From contig NC_087385.1 in NCBI RefSeq assembly GCF_963675165.1, positions 206,501 through 270,500 of the forward strand: 64,000 nucleotides of DNA. Reading direction: 5' to 3'. Under the pieces are notes generated by a model. It saw only the letters and a program-made list of their open reading frames with translations, was not told where the DNA came from and did not search any database. The translations under genes were made by a program, and so were the position numbers. How positions within the stretch are numbered: position 1 is the stretch's first letter; every line of letters begins with the position of its first letter. Below are positions 21,506 through 34,706 of the stretch, piece after piece. This stretch comes from Halichondria panicea (taxonomy: Eukaryota > Porifera > Demospongiae > Suberitida > Halichondriidae).

Positions 21506-23203
21506 ATGGTCCTAGTGGGTATGAGCGAGGGTCTAGGGAACTAGTGGAGCAGTTTCAGACTCTCAGTATACAGGGACCTCACTGGTGTACGCCAGCCAGA
21601 TCAACCAAGGTACACCAGAAATAAGTAGGATGATACTTTCTGCCACTCTTTTGATGTTAAAATAGATGTTGGTTACACTCTACCCACCCACACCCACACA
21701 CACACACCACACACAACCCACACCACACACACACAGAGTGTCCACATCTCGTCCCTCCCTCTGGACGTGGTGAGATGCATAGTGCAGTGGGTGGTGTCTG
21801 CTCAGCTGGACATGAGGTCACTGGAGATAGTCTCCATGACTTGCAGAGCACTGTATTGTCTAGCCAGGGAACCACATCTCTGGAGAATGGCTTGCAGGAG
21901 GTGAGAGAGAGGAGGGTTGCAGTCATTGGCAATCAGTATTCAGTAACTGTGTGTACTGAACATGGTACTGTGTTACATGATTATAGATGGGAGCCTGTAC
22001 TCTTGTTATATTTTGTTCTGTTGTGCCCCCCCTCCTGTCCTGTGCCCCCCCTCCCGTCCTAAAATACAGTATTACATAGATGAATGTGCTCCTGCATAGA
22101 TGCATTGTGCACTGTATGTGTGTGTGGGAGCCTGTAGCTAGAATAGTACATGTTAAATTATTCTTTGTGAACGCTTACTTGCCTACCCCCCCAGAGTATG
22201 GAGGGATGTCTCCAGTGCTAGTAGCTATGGAGACAGTTGGAGGAGAATGTTCATCCTAAAGCCCCACCTACAATTCAACGGTAACCCTCCCCCGCTCACC
22301 CACCACCCTCTAACACCCCACCACCCACCACCCTCTAACACCCCACCCCCACCACCCTCTAACACCCCACCACCCACCACTCTCTAACACCCCTCCCCCC
22401 ACCACCCACCACCCTCTAACACCCCACCCCCACCACCCACCACCCACCACCCTCTAACACCCCTCCACTCTATTACCCAGGTGTGTACATTTCCAAAAAC
22501 TCTTACGTCCGCCAGGGAGAGAGATCGCTGGACACCTTCTACAGACCATACCACACTGTCGTCTATTATCGCTTCCTACGATTCTTACCAGATGGTACGC
22601 TAGTATTAACAGGAGCACTTATTTATGTGCTCCTGGTATTAATAACACAGCTGCTTACAGCAAGTGTTACTGTTACCGTACCTGACTCTATATTTCTCAA
22701 TTTATGCTTTAACGCTATAATTATTATTCAATGCTGTTTATTTGTATCCTCAGGTTCAGTGATGTACCAGAACACTCCAGAGAACCCGATGGTGAGTGTG
22801 AGCAGACTGTGTCACAAGCACTCCAGGGATGAGTCTGTCCTGCTGGGGGAATACACACACACTGGTAGCAAAGTGAGGAAGAGATCCCCCCCTCTCTCTG
22901 GTGTGTGATTGTGACTGTATGTAGGTGGTAGTGGAGGTGGTATCCCAGGCAACAGGGGGTTCCCCTCAACGTCAAAGGGGGCGTGGCAAGGGAAAGAGAC
23001 AGGGGAGCAGCTATGACAGGAAGTTTCACTTGGTATGCACATGCAGTCAGTATTACTGAACTATATTAAATGCTGTATTTGTTCTCAGGAGTTGTCTCTG
23101 AGCAGTAGCTCCAGTAGACAGAGATGCAACCAGCTCTCATGGAGGGAGTACTCATGTCAGTCACTGCACAAGTGAGTTACATACCCTACATGCAAGTACA
23201 TCA

Positions 23204-23247
<44 letters not shown>

Positions 23248-23691
23248 ACACACACACCCACACCCACACACACACATCAGATGCCAACCTTTTTAAAGAT
23301 TAATTTAAGTGAGCATTCCGTTTGAGCTAGTAACGCGAACAGTTGACACAATTTCTCCTACACAAATGATACTTTTTGTATACCCTCAAACACACACACA
23401 CACACACACAGCACACCTATAGCTCTGTGTATCTATTTGAACACTCTGTAACTATAGCTATTAACCGTTGCAGCTCGACGTCAATCTTAGATTTGCTAGG
23501 TTTATCATCTACCCCTTTTATCTAGTGACAGCCTCAAGGGATGGTTGACTATAATATAATATTAACCCTCCCCTCACAGGCCGACAGGGCATGCCCAGAC
23601 CTCCCACTTTAACCTGGACTATACCTACACTCCGTTCTACTTCTCAAGAGTTAAAAGCTACTCCACAAACTCCACAGGAATGCTCACTTGA
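20817..23691 (+). CDS. FBXO9: F-box only protein 9
   Basis: Substrate receptor of an SCF ubiquitin ligase. Twelve exons in frame (about 412 residues, human about 447): 20817-20909, 20990-21079, 21184-21241, 21321-21428, 21506-21609, 21737-21900, 22195-22280, 22481-22594, 22754-22872, 22925-23032, 23089-23171, 23580-23691. Motifs in order: FREEWREELKRKQQP, a TPR-like helix pair (LYWMGAAAERSGDMHAALLF, YKKACHLVPDIDFKL), the F-box (HISSLPLDVVRCIVQWVVSA, LEIVSMTCRALYCLAREPHL), VWRDVSSASSYGDSWRRMF, GVYISKNSYVRQGERSLDTF, YYRFLRFLPDGSVMYQNTPE and YTPFYFSRVKSYS near the end. All match animal FBXO9. The last 32 coding bases and the 3' flank form the left arm of a large inverted repeat. Exons 5 and 6 follow (TG)n and (CA)n directly. 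Confidence 0.96.
22281..22475. repeat. ACCACCC/CTCTAACACCCC minisatellite in FBXO9 intron 7
   Basis: C-rich imperfect tandem repeats of CACCCTCTAACACCCCACCAC fill the intron up to the acceptor TTACCCAG. Confidence 0.85.
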
Positions 23692-24109
23692 TAGTTTGTG
23701 TCATATAATTTTCTACTTTATGTCAAATATACATGCATGCATGCATTCTCTTGTCATCATTAATAATGTTGTTTGTAAGATCATCATCATGTGTATATAC
23801 AATTAATGATAAATTGAAGAATGTATAATTTATGTAATTAAGGTTTATGTAATTAAGGTGACAGAACATAACATGCATGTACATGGGAAGCTAGGACTCA
23901 TAGAGTTCACTGTTCACTGTACATACAACAAAACTACCAAAGCCAAAATTTTAAATTCATAATCTAATTCAAAGGAAATTAAAATTACCGCAAAAGTACA
24001 CACCATGCACACATTGGTTATGGTTGAGTCACGATTTTTTGCAGCCAATTCTCTAGCTTGTGTAGCAAATTTTTGATTCTTTTTATGAAACTGTAGTTGG
24101 TGGTGACTA
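23660..24109 (+). repeat. left arm of 450-base inverted repeat
   Basis: From ACTCCACAAACTCC within FBXO9 exon 12 to GTTGGTGGTGACTA. By eye it is the reverse complement of 24472-24921 throughout, with arms of equal length and no mismatch found. The inner part, read on the minus strand, is a degenerate kinase coiled-coil scrap (HHQLQFHKKNQKFATQAREL). Confidence 0.9.
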
Positions 24110-24471
<362 letters not shown>

Positions 24472-24474
<3 letters not shown>

Positions 24475-24921
24475 TCACCACCAACTACAGTTTCATAAAA
24501 AGAATCAAAAATTTGCTACACAAGCTAGAGAATTGGCTGCAAAAAATCGTGACTCAACCATAACCAATGTGTGCATGGTGTGTACTTTTGCGGTAATTTT
24601 AATTTCCTTTGAATTAGATTATGAATTTAAAATTTTGGCTTTGGTAGTTTTGTTGTATGTACAGTGAACAGTGAACTCTATGAGTCCTAGCTTCCCATGT
24701 ACATGCATGTTATGTTCTGTCACCTTAATTACATAAACCTTAATTACATAAATTATACATTCTTCAATTTATCATTAATTGTATATACACATGATGATGA
24801 TCTTACAAACAACATTATTAATGATGACAAGAGAATGCATGCATGCATGTATATTTGACATAAAGTAGAAAATTATATGACACAAACTATCAAGTGAGCA
24901 TTCCTGTGGAGTTTGTGGAGT
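24472..24921 (-). repeat. right arm of 450-base inverted repeat
   Basis: Reverse complement of 23660-24109. It carries, antisense, the end of the FBXO9 coding region and its 3' flank, so FBXO9 tail sequence is present twice in opposite orientation about 1.2 kb apart. The inner edge, read on the plus strand, is the kinase coiled-coil scrap HHQLQFHKKNQKFATQAREL. Confidence 0.9.
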
Positions 24922-24991
24922 CACCACCCACCCACACACACACACACGCACACGCACCACACACACACGCGCGCACACACACCACACACAC

Positions 24992-25184
24992 GAGTTGAAG
25001 TGTTTCCTGCCCACAGGACCTGGCCCCACCAGCACTGAACCCAGAGGCAGAGGAAGTGGATATAATAGAGAGTGAGGGGACGAGGGGAGTGGGCGGGGCA
25101 CAAGGGGGTGGAGTCATATACGATGAAGATGAGGAGGATGAAGGAGTGGGCGGGGCACAGAGGGTGGGCTGCTCTCAACAGTGA
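24992..25184 (+). pseudogene. DNAJA C-terminal exon, copy D1 (broken)
   Basis: Homologous to the last DnaJ exon at 42620-42811. Here the acceptor CACAG|GAG is changed to CACGAG, and CCTGGCCCCACC has one base more than CCTGACCCACC of the intact copies, which shifts the frame. The residues after the shift (acidic stretch, VGCSQQ end) are readable only in another frame. Preceding exons are missing apart from the scrap at 24370-24436. Confidence 0.8.
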
Positions 25185-25479
25185 CACTCTTAGGAACTCT
25201 ATATTCATCGCTTTGATTGTATTTATGGACTGGTTTTGTGGTTATTGCTATTGTTCTAATTATGTGAATAACGTTTGCCCATACCACTCATCATAATTAT
25301 CGTGAACGGTAATATTGATTAGCATGAGACTGAGATAAAGTCAATAGTAATCATCATAATAGGAGAGTGCAAACACACACTACAAAAGCCAAAGCTAAAA
25401 ATAAAAATCATAAAGTAATTAAAATCAATATTCAATACAAAGAAGCTGCTAGATAGATAAGTGTTCACATTATTTATAG

Positions 25480-28400
25480 TTAAAAGGGTGCTATTTTGTT
25501 CAGTTCCACCATCACCTGTGCCATGCTGGGTCGATGGCTGGGCTCTCTCTTAGTGCAGTGGAGTATCAGCTCGTACACTGCAGGACGCTGCCTCTGTACT
25601 TGGAGAATCATGTCTCGATAATGTTCAGCACTTGGGAATCGACTAGCGGTCACCTCACAGAGGACAATGCCGTAGCTGTACACATCGATCTTGACAGACT
25701 GTCTCAGAGGTGGAGTGAGAGGATCAAAGGCTTGAGGGATGACTTCAGGAGGGGAGTAGATTATGGCCCCCTCTCCCATCGTATGAGCATGCTGAAGGAA
25801 GTTGGCTGAGCCCAGGTCAGAGACCTTCCCCTTCCACTGGTGGTTGGGCATTCGCTGGAGGAGGACGTTGGGAGCACTCACATCACGGTGGATGATGGGA
25901 TCGTAGCGCTGGTGCAGGTAGTTCAGAGCGAGGGCAATGTCCATGAAGATCGAGAGCCGATTTCCTGGGTCCAGTTGATTCCTCTCGTACGCTTGTCGGA
26001 GATTCATGTCCAGAAGCTCGGTGATGATGAGAGGAGGGGACTGGTCAAACACTGCCCCAATGAACTGCACCAGGTTGGGGTGTCGTACTTCAGCCAAGAG
26101 CCTCATTTCTCTCTGGAGTCTCTCTAGATTGCGTGGGTTGACAATGGCAGCAAAGAGTCGCTTGACGGCCACCGTCACTGTTCCCTCCAGCACCTCCCCC
26201 CATCCTCCAGTGCCAATCGTTCTCATCGTGATCACTCTGTTGGCCGGAATCCTCCACACCTCTGTGTTGTGTGCTGCCAACTCTTTCGTCTTGCCTTCTA
26301 ACTCCCTCTCTAGAGCTGTGATTCGAGCAGACAGGTCAGCTTCTCTTCTGTTGGCCTCAGCCAATTCTCGATCTTTCACTTGTAAAAGTAATTGTGTAGC
26401 TTGCTCTCTTTGCTCTGCCAGCTGTGCTCTTTCCTCCGCATCTCCATGACGACAATTGGCCTCGGTCAATTCTCTAGCTTGTGTAGCTAATTCTCGATCT
26501 TTCTCTTGCAACTGTAGTTGGTGGTGACGTTGAGTGTCGTGCTCTCTCTGCTCTGCTGCTCGTAGCTGTTGTTCCAGAGCCCTCACCCGGTCTTGAGAGG
26601 AGTGGTCGCTGGTCTCACTGACTGATGAGGCACGAGCAGTTGCTTGTCTGATCCTCTTCTCACGCAATCGCTGGGCGGAGCCTCTAGTGTCGTTGTGGAC
26701 CACATCCACGAGAGCCCACTTCCCAGCCAAGGGTCCAGCAACAGACGCTGAGGGTCCAATCAACTCTGTAGGGGGGATTAAGGAACAAATGTAACAGTAT
26801 ATGCATTCAGAGTCATTGACACATGTATTGTGTGTACTTGTCTATCAGACAATAGTTGCCATGGCTACATGTACTAGTAGCTGCTCACCAAATCTCAGTA
26901 TGGTGGTCTCAGCAATGGTATCTCCCAGCCACTTCCGACAGCCTCCAAACACGAGGACCTCAGTGAGTCCTGGTCCCAGACTGGTGGCAGTGATGGAGTG
27001 GAGGTAACGTGGTGTCATTGACTCAGGAGGTGTCACCTGGAGGCACAAAAAATAATGCTCTGATAAATAAATGTTGAGTGTACAGTAGTACTGTGTATTC
27101 TGAACAGATCATCAGATAATCCATGTACTGTATGAAATAAATATAACATTACAACACGAGGAATCTCAAGGCTATGTGTTTTATATTACAGTGACCCTTT
27201 ACCAAATTATGCCTCGAGGCTACGCGACCGTGTACGGAAGGGACTGTATGACTTTTATTACACGCTTGTAACCATGACAACGTGATATAATACAGTAAAG
27301 GTGTGTGTACATAGCACAAGTATTTAACATCCTCCTAGACTTCAATGTTATTTACTCTTGTAAATGAACGTCTCGTATCTCTTTATTACGTCCATTTATT
27401 ACACGTACACTAACAGTTCATAATAAGACAAGACTCACCTCTGCCCACTGGACAGTGTCTACATCCAGTATCCACATGTCCCCCAGTGTCTTGTTGCCAT
27501 TACCCATTCCTCCGTACACCAGTAGTTGAGGGTGGTCCTGACCATAGTTGAGACAACAGGCAGCATGGACTTCCCTCCCCACTGGCCATGGCTCTCCCTG
27601 TACTGGCTTCACCTTAGTGACCTCCTACACACAGTGAACACATAGTATTGTGCATTTCAATGTGGCAGTACTAATTCCAACTCACCATGGTCCTAAAATT
27701 AAACAGGTAGACTTCATTGAGCCTACCATCACGACCAGATTGGCTCCCTCCAAAGAGGACTGCCCTGTGCTGGTCCACCATGGTGAAGGTGAAGTCACTA
27801 CAGGGAGGAGGTCTCTCTCCTCTGAGCTCAGGGGACGACCAGACACCTGGAAGTGGGGGTGGGGCAATTTAGAGAATGGTACAATGTTACATCATCCTTA
27901 TAACATTGATTGATATGAAAGTGAACATGGTTTCCTATGTGAGTGAGGGTGGGACTCCGCCCACCAGTAGCTAGATACCCTATAAGTGTATGCAACGAAA
28001 ACATACAGCGAATGTGCACACATTGATAAAAGTTACCATTTTGTGTGTCAAAGAAATGAAACTCGTTTGTCCTTCCCCCTCCACCAGACAGTCCAGTCTT
28101 GGTGAATGTTGATCCTGGTTGGGTGGTGCCCTCAATACCGAGTCCTCCAAAGCAGCACAGAGTTCTCTCATTCACACGGACAAGTCCACAGTAAGCCTTT
28201 TTCATAGGCTGACTACCAGAGGTTTGAACTTTGGTCCAATGGAGAGTGTCCAGATCAAGCTTGCTCATGTCATTGACGTAAGAAGACCCATCATGACCAC
28301 CAAAGGTGTACAGGCAACGACCTACACAAACAGAGCAACCACCCGCCTCTCCAGGGGGTAGAGGTCCAGTGGTGGGCAAGAGGCTCCACAGCTCAGTGCT

Positions 28401-28550
28401 TGGATCATACACAGCAATGATGTTAGACCCCAGTCCTGGACCAGCCCCCCTCCACATGTAATGGCGTCCGTCAACTGCAGAAAATTGACCCCAACGAGGT
28501 GGTGATTCAACTGGTGGACGACCAAGAATGGAGCGAACAGCTTTCAACAT
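25480..28550 (-). CDS. Kelch-coiled coil-protein kinase, copy K1
   Basis: Five coding exons in frame: 28550-28037, 27846-27686, 27624-27439, 27036-26889, 26765-25480; about 764 residues. Residues 1-336 are Kelch repeats (CLYTFGGHDGSSYVNDMSKL, RTLCCFGG, HRAVLFGG, LLVYGG, EVLVFGG). About 392-502 is a coiled coil rich in Glu/Arg/Gln. The kinase (about 505-760) has GTGGWGEV, Lys538 in AVKRL, the alpha-C Glu in QREM, HRDVSAPNV, DLG (not DFG) at 653-655, SPPE and DVYSYGIVLCEV; it is TKL-like and probably active. A 5' non-coding exon ending at 28683 is likely, overlapping the ZFAND1 3' end. The upstream same-strand neighbour is ZFAND1 (stop 28761). Domain order is the reverse of the gene at 14908-17097. 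No named orthologue known to me. Confidence 0.88.
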
Positions 28551-28760
28551 TGTCTGCAGGAGTAAGGACAGTGAGCAATATATATACACACATTGGCTAT
28601 CTAGACACTGATATACAGATCACATGTATCATACACACTTCTCTTATATACACACTTCTCTAGCTAGTATCTCTGAACTCACCTCATGGAAGACACTTCC
28701 TGTAATGTCAGCAGCCCCACCCACTTTCACAAACTTCACATAACAAAAATTTATTGGATA

Positions 28761-30336
28761 TCATTTGCATTCATATTCTAGTGTAAGTGTAGTTCCCATG
28801 GTGATGACAGTGTGTATAAGGTCCTGTAGCTTATCAGACATGCCCAGTACTGCACCCTCACAATACAGACACAGCTTCTGTAGAGGAGCCACTCAAACAG
28901 TTAGTGTATTAGTGGTCTCACTTACTTGAGCATGTGCTTTGTGATTGTCGTTCTTTAGTTTGAATCTCTGAGCAATATAATCGACCGTCCGTCCAACACA
29001 CCACTCCTATTCATTGTGTGTATTAGGTTTATGTACTTTGTTATGACATGTAATATAATAATCGTATAATACAGTGGAACTCAACAACCATCCTGCAGAA
29101 AGACCAACAGCAGATATAAATAAAAGGTCAAGTACCCAGTACAAAACAACCCCTCAACAAAGGTCACCTCTGTATAATGGCCAATATCTTATCCCCCAAT
29201 GTTACAAGGTTCCACTGTATGGTATGGTATGCATTATACACTCCAGTGCATAAAGTGTTTCCCCGGGCGGTCACCTTGGAGACAAACATGGAGGTGTTAG
29301 GGAGTCCACTAGTCCTTGGCAGCTCCACTTCAAAATACACTCTTTCCACCTACAAAAGGGAGCACAATTCTCCAGTGAATACTGAGCATAATGCAGTAGT
29401 GAATAAGCAGCCACTTAACAGGACGATGGTCCAAGCTCTAGCTAACCTCCCCCAGCAACCACTCCACTGCATACCTGTGGTATGGAGTCCAGACCAACTG
29501 CTCTCATTTTTAACTTCATCAAAGCAACTTTTCCACTCATGTGTTTGGATGAACTGCCACCTTTCACCCCACCTGGCCAGTCAAAGAGTGCACACACATT
29601 GTTCAATAGTACACAGAATGTAGACATCCTATGAAGCGTGTACAAGTAGACTCAACAGTTAAAGTAGCTGAGATTAAGAGTGGTAGGGAACTAGAATAAA
29701 GAACGGAGTACTAAATTGCTCATTATTACAGGCTCAGTGTTGAGTACACCACACTGTTTGCATGCTCACTTGTTCCAGTTGCTTTGGCAGGTTGTCCCAG
29801 TGGCCTCCCCCTCACAGTCGTAGTAGAGTATTGCTCGGCTACTATCAGTGCAGGGCAGCTGTGGTCCTCCTGGTGTCTGTGCTGGATGCAATACGACTGC
29901 TCACAAGACTCACACAGCACACTAGTCACATGACGCTTCTTGCACGAGGGGAGGGAACAGTGGAAGAGAAACTATGGACACACGTTCAGTGCATGCCGGG
30001 GAGGGAGATGTATAATTACATTATTATGAGTTTGTCATCTAATTGTGTAAATGATTACCTCTTGTTTCTCAGGCAATGTGGATATAATATTTGTGTCGAT
30101 GTGCTCACAGTTGTGAGAGGAGGGGACTCGATGATATTTACTGTGGCAAAACCAACAAATATGTAAATCGTAAAATGGTAGCTAGATCTCTACTTACCAA
30201 AATGTTTGATGACAGAGGTCACACACAAATGGAAGGAAATCTGAATATGAGTAGTTACAAAAAAACATTATTAATTTTGCATACCTAATCTGTTGCATTG
30301 AGGGAAAAAACAGTGTTCCCCAACATCAACTTCCAT
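28761..30336 (-). CDS. ZFAND1: AN1-type zinc finger protein 1, copy 1
   Basis: ZFAND1 brings p97 and the proteasome to stress granules in animals. Eight exons in frame: 30336-30285, 30240-30198, 30140-30059, 29971-29770, 29572-29475, 29349-29275, 29006-28926, 28877-28761; 249 residues (human 268). First AN1 finger: VGEHCFFPQCNRLDFLPFVC, DLCHQTFC, HNCEH. Second: FHCSLPSCKKRHVTSVLCES, CEQSYCIQHRHQEDHSC. Then KVALMKLKMRAVGLDSIPQ, VERVYFEVELP and a ubiquitin-like C-terminus (TVDYIAQRFKLKNDNHKAHA; TLTLEYECK). All zinc ligands are present. It is followed 211 bases on by the K1 ATG on the same strand and is divergent from Z1. Confidence 0.92.
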
Positions 30337-30952
30337 TCTTCTTAGTCTCTTGGTGTGACGTCATAAACGTCATCAGCCGCATATTTTTAATGGGCAATCT
30401 TAGCTCCACCCACACAATTTGTGAGTCATGATAAGCTAATGAAGAAACCTTTGATCTCTGCAAAGTGATAAACAGTTCATGAATTTTGTGCCTCAAGAGT
30501 TGTCTACCCAAATAGGGCTGTCTGGTCAAGCTAGCTCTGAGACTATCTGCCTGTTTAGGTAACAATAATAAACTATTAACAGTTATAACAAGTGTACAAC
30601 CAGCTAGCTACGTGTGCTCACCTACTGTGCAGAATTGTGTGTTGTGCATGAGAGCCTTGTATCTAGATACTATAGCCTCAACTATACAGTTACTATAGAG
30701 CTGCACACACGACATGAATCAAGAGTCTATTGCTATTAAGTACAGATAACTAGGTCTCCCAAAGATGATGAATTGTTGAGACTGTGTGTTGTGGTTAAAT
30801 TCCAAGGCAAGTGTTAGTCCTAGATTGTACACAGCTAGTCTTGATAGCTCCACTGCACAATATAGCCGTACTGTTGTGTGTCCTATATATAAACTGCATT
30901 AACGTATATACCGTTGTCTCTATTACAGGCCTAGTGGCTGACGTATACAGAT

Positions 30953-32033
30953 ATGAAGCTATCAGAGATATTGCAAGCGTTTCATGGCCTCGAGGCGTGC
31001 GATCGTGTGGACCTCATCTGTCGAATGCTACGTCACTGTCTGGCATTTGAATCTTGATTCTTTGGTACCGTATTATTAGACGCCTCTAAAGAGCATTATA
31101 AATCACAAGTGAATAAAATTGAGATACATGCCAACAGAGTGAGCTACTACAAGCCCTTCCAAGAGTCAGGCCTCTCTCACCAAGTATGTCTCAAACTGTG
31201 CAGTTCTCTGTCTGTTGTGCATTCGGATAATCGACCTGTGGCTGAGGTCGTATTCCAACTACTCAACGATAAGAAAGTGCAGACGTTTTTTGAGGATTGC
31301 AATGAGCTCAAAGTAAGAATGGACACTGTCAGTGTTTCAGTATAATCTCTAACTCCATTTGCATGAGGTGTTCATATTCATTATTAGCTAGTGTGGTGGG
31401 TATTGCTTCTATAGTGGTTGTTATGTATTACCTAGGATCACTCATGCCACCTACTCATTTGCTAAAAGCTCTCACTGTATACCAAGTTGTGGCAGATGTT
31501 TCTGGCCAAGCCACAATATTTGCTGTTTTAGTGGGTTTCATATAATAGAATAGCCATGCAGAGTGGTGACCTGGATTAGGGTGTGTTGATGTGCCTGCAA
31601 GGTGATGTGCCTGCAAGGATCTGCGGGTATTTCAATGTTGTACCAACAATCACATACTCACTAACTGTATGCCTGAGCACGTCATGAGCTAAAGCAATAC
31701 ACAGCTATACAAGTGTTTGTCCAGGTGCATGTACACTGCTCCTAATGGATGGCACATTGTCTGCACTCCAGTTATCAACTTGACTCACTTGTCAGTTGAC
31801 TAGACTAATAGTTAACAGTATTCTCAGTCCAATGCTTATAATACTATATCTATTCGCCCTGTGTCTAGGTGCTGAAGGATTTCCGCCTCCTCTACGTGAT
31901 GGCTGTGAATCACCCTGCTCTCTCATTGAACCAGCGTCAGCTACTCATGTACACATACCTGCAACGAATGGACCTGCTCTTTATAGAGAAGTCAAAGTAC
32001 TCCTTCTCTGGAAGCTTCTCAGGATCTGTGGAG
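30953..32033 (+). pseudogene. ZCCHC14/ZCCHC2-like N-terminal exons, copy Z1, nonsense
   Basis: Two exons, 30953-31312 and 31869-32033, nearly identical to 48696-49055 and 49585-49749. Codon 35 is TGA (31055-31057) where the sister copy has CGA (Arg), a C-to-T change at a CpG. The rest of both exons stays open. The downstream exons seen in the other copy are absent: sequence diverges near 32187 and an Atg8-like exon follows. Most likely a disabled duplicate; rescue by a downstream start is possible but would lose the first conserved helix. Confidence 0.75.
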
Positions 32034-32461
32034 GTAGGGAATAGTATGGTTGTGAGTATATGAGTCCACCTCTCTCTAGAGTGTTCCCATGTCCATCTTG
32101 ATTCCTCTATAATGCCTCACTGTAGCCACTCATTAGTGCTAGTATGTCTGTGAGTATTGTAGAGAGCTTTATCACATGTGTAGCATCAATACAGCTGCTC
32201 TGTGTCATATCTTACCTCCCTCATAATTCCTGTCAGTCATTGGATGGATATTGATGAGCCTCTTGTTATGGGGACCAACCCTCGAGATATTTTTATCAAT
32301 CGCCATGTGCTGGCTCTATACCGTTAGTTTTGCAATGGCCTGAAATCTGATAAATAATTCTGTATAATTATAGTATATCATTATTAGGGAGATCGAATGT
32401 GTTGTATTGTATTGTGAGGTGGTGTGACTTGTGTTGTTGTTTGTTGCCTCCCTCCCTCCAG

Positions 32462-32555
32462 TGGCCCAGTTCATGCACGTGCTGAGACAGAGGATCCAGC
32501 TGGGGGCCACTGAGTCCATCTACCTCATGGTCAATGGCCTCACTCCCACCACCAG
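32462..32555 (+). pseudogene. orphan Atg8/LC3-like exon, copy L1
   Basis: Identical in reading to 55691-55784 ([19 protein letters not shown], then IYLMVNG). The block 32396-32755 copies 55640-55990, then breaks abruptly near 32760 into a DnaJ intron (CATAGTGACAAG|GTAAGT). The C-terminal Atg8 exon is therefore missing and the exon is stranded. Confidence 0.75.
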
Positions 32556-33664
32556 GTACACACATGCCAGGGGAATGCTATCTAGTGATCACACTAGTTG
32601 TGTAATGCATTGAAGCTGGTGTATACAGTGTAGTTATTGGACACTTTATTAAAGGTTGTGTAATGAAGGCCTATATACATGTAGCCATTCTTGCAGCTTT
32701 GTTTACTAGGCTAATAAAGCTTGAGACTATATTGAACCCTGTCAACATGTAAGAGGTGTATATTTCCAACGTCTTACATAGTGACAAGGTAAGTACAACT
32801 ACTCACAAGTGTGTGGTAATCTACTCTCTCGACTGCAAGCACTGTAGAATGGTAGCTCTATCCACACATTGTAAGACCTGTGTACCCTGTAATGTTATCA
32901 TCACCTAATCTAAATTGTTGCGATCATAAACGTGAGGGGGGTTGTAGTTGAACATCTTTTAACAGCCATTACTTTCCTACCGTTGATCCAATGTCAAAAA
33001 TTGTATGATTTTCTGAAAGCTTAGAAAGAGGCCTTTTAAATGATCAATCCAGCATTTGGATTGGGCAATAATTTGTCATTTTCGGCCTTGGGCTATTATC
33101 CATGGTGTGGTCAAATTGGCAAATACTTTTATCTTCACATCTTGCAGCAGCTGGATCACACCGACTACAGGAGAGTCGACTGTGACCTGTTTGTAGAAGA
33201 GCATCAGTTTAAGGGAGGCCTTGTGTGGCTTCACTTGCACTCTGTACCCCCTGGACGGGAGGAGCGTGCGTGTGTCCAAGTCACCAGGAGCAGTGCTGTC
33301 ACCAGGTGAGTAGGTGGCTGGTAGGAGGAGGATTGTGTATAGGGCTGCCTTTGAGAGGAGTGTACATACAAGCTATTATAGTGTGTCCCAGCCTTACAAG
33401 CTGAGGGGACATGTGTTAGGGTTAGGTACCTTAGGACTTTTGATCTGGCAGCTTTAACAAGACTTAGGCTATTTATTATCAAGGGCGTACACCCTTGTTA
33501 TTATCCATGAGAACCAAAGCAACTGAATTGAAAGTGATAGCTAAGAGTACCAGTGTGAAGGAGGGAGGTTCATTGAGGTGTACTGGCATGGCTGTCTTAT
33601 ATATAGTGACATCCTTCTTGTTCTTCAATACACTGTAGAGGTGGTGTGGCCAAATTGGCAAATA

Positions 33665-33859
33665 CCGTATAGCGGATATTTCGAGGGTATAAATGTTTGT
33701 GGTTTTCGCTGATCAAGCATCTACCGCGAACATTTATACCCACGAATTTAATATCGCACGCATACACGCTGCAGAAAGACTGCTATTCTGAATTCCCGAA
33801 AACCTTTTAAACGGTCAATCCGCGAAAGTGTATACCCTCGAAATATACCCACTATACGG
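33665..33859. mobile_element. MITE with TA target duplication, copy 1
   Basis: Terminal inverted repeats CCGTATAGCGGATATTTCGA and, inverted, TCGAAATATACCCACTATACGG, flanked by TA on both sides (33663-33664 and 33860-33861). The related intron at 62215 reads GGCAAATAGTTTTTATC without it. Size 195 bases and no ORF suggest a Tc1/mariner-type non-autonomous element. Confidence 0.8.
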
Positions 33860-34161
33860 TAGTTTTATCACTCAAATATGAAATTTGATGATATCATTTT
33901 AGAGAAGAAGATCTTTTGGAACGGGTCATAATTAGGGTTAGGTATAGGACTTTTGATCTTGTTATTTCTATTTTCACTTCATGTGTATGTATTTATAGTC
34001 TTGTGGTCATGTGCAATACTAACAGTGGTTGTGTTGTGTGGGCAGTATATTGTACGTAGGTACATGTACAGTTGCTAAAAAGCTACAAACACTCTGCCAA
34101 TCTAATTACAACATACTGAAAGTAGTATCAATTGAGTTTACAATGTGTGTGTACATGTACA

Positions 34162-34266
<105 letters not shown>

Positions 34267-34551
34267 AGGGTCTGGAGGGTGAGGGGATGCCAGTGTTCAG
34301 GAGGCCTCATGTCAAGGGCAACCTCTATGTTCAGTTCACCATCCAATTCCCTGACTCTGCTTTCCTCGAGGAGAGTCAACTAAAGGTATGCAGTGGCTAT
34401 AATCATGTGATATGTGTGTGCAGTGTAGGCAGCCTCTCAATACACAGGCCTCCACTGTATACCACCTTGTCTTCTATAATTAAGGTGTCTATGTGAAGTA
34501 GTTGGTAAACTAATCCAATACACAGGCCACCACTGTATAGCAATGTACTCT

Positions 34552-34706
<155 letters not shown>

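Noticed and set aside
25534..26449. Plus-strand ORFs opposite the kinase exons (also at 35.2-36.2, 43.3-44.2 and 57.6-58.2 kb)
   Set aside because: Antisense shadows of a long conserved coding exon; they repeat only because the gene does.
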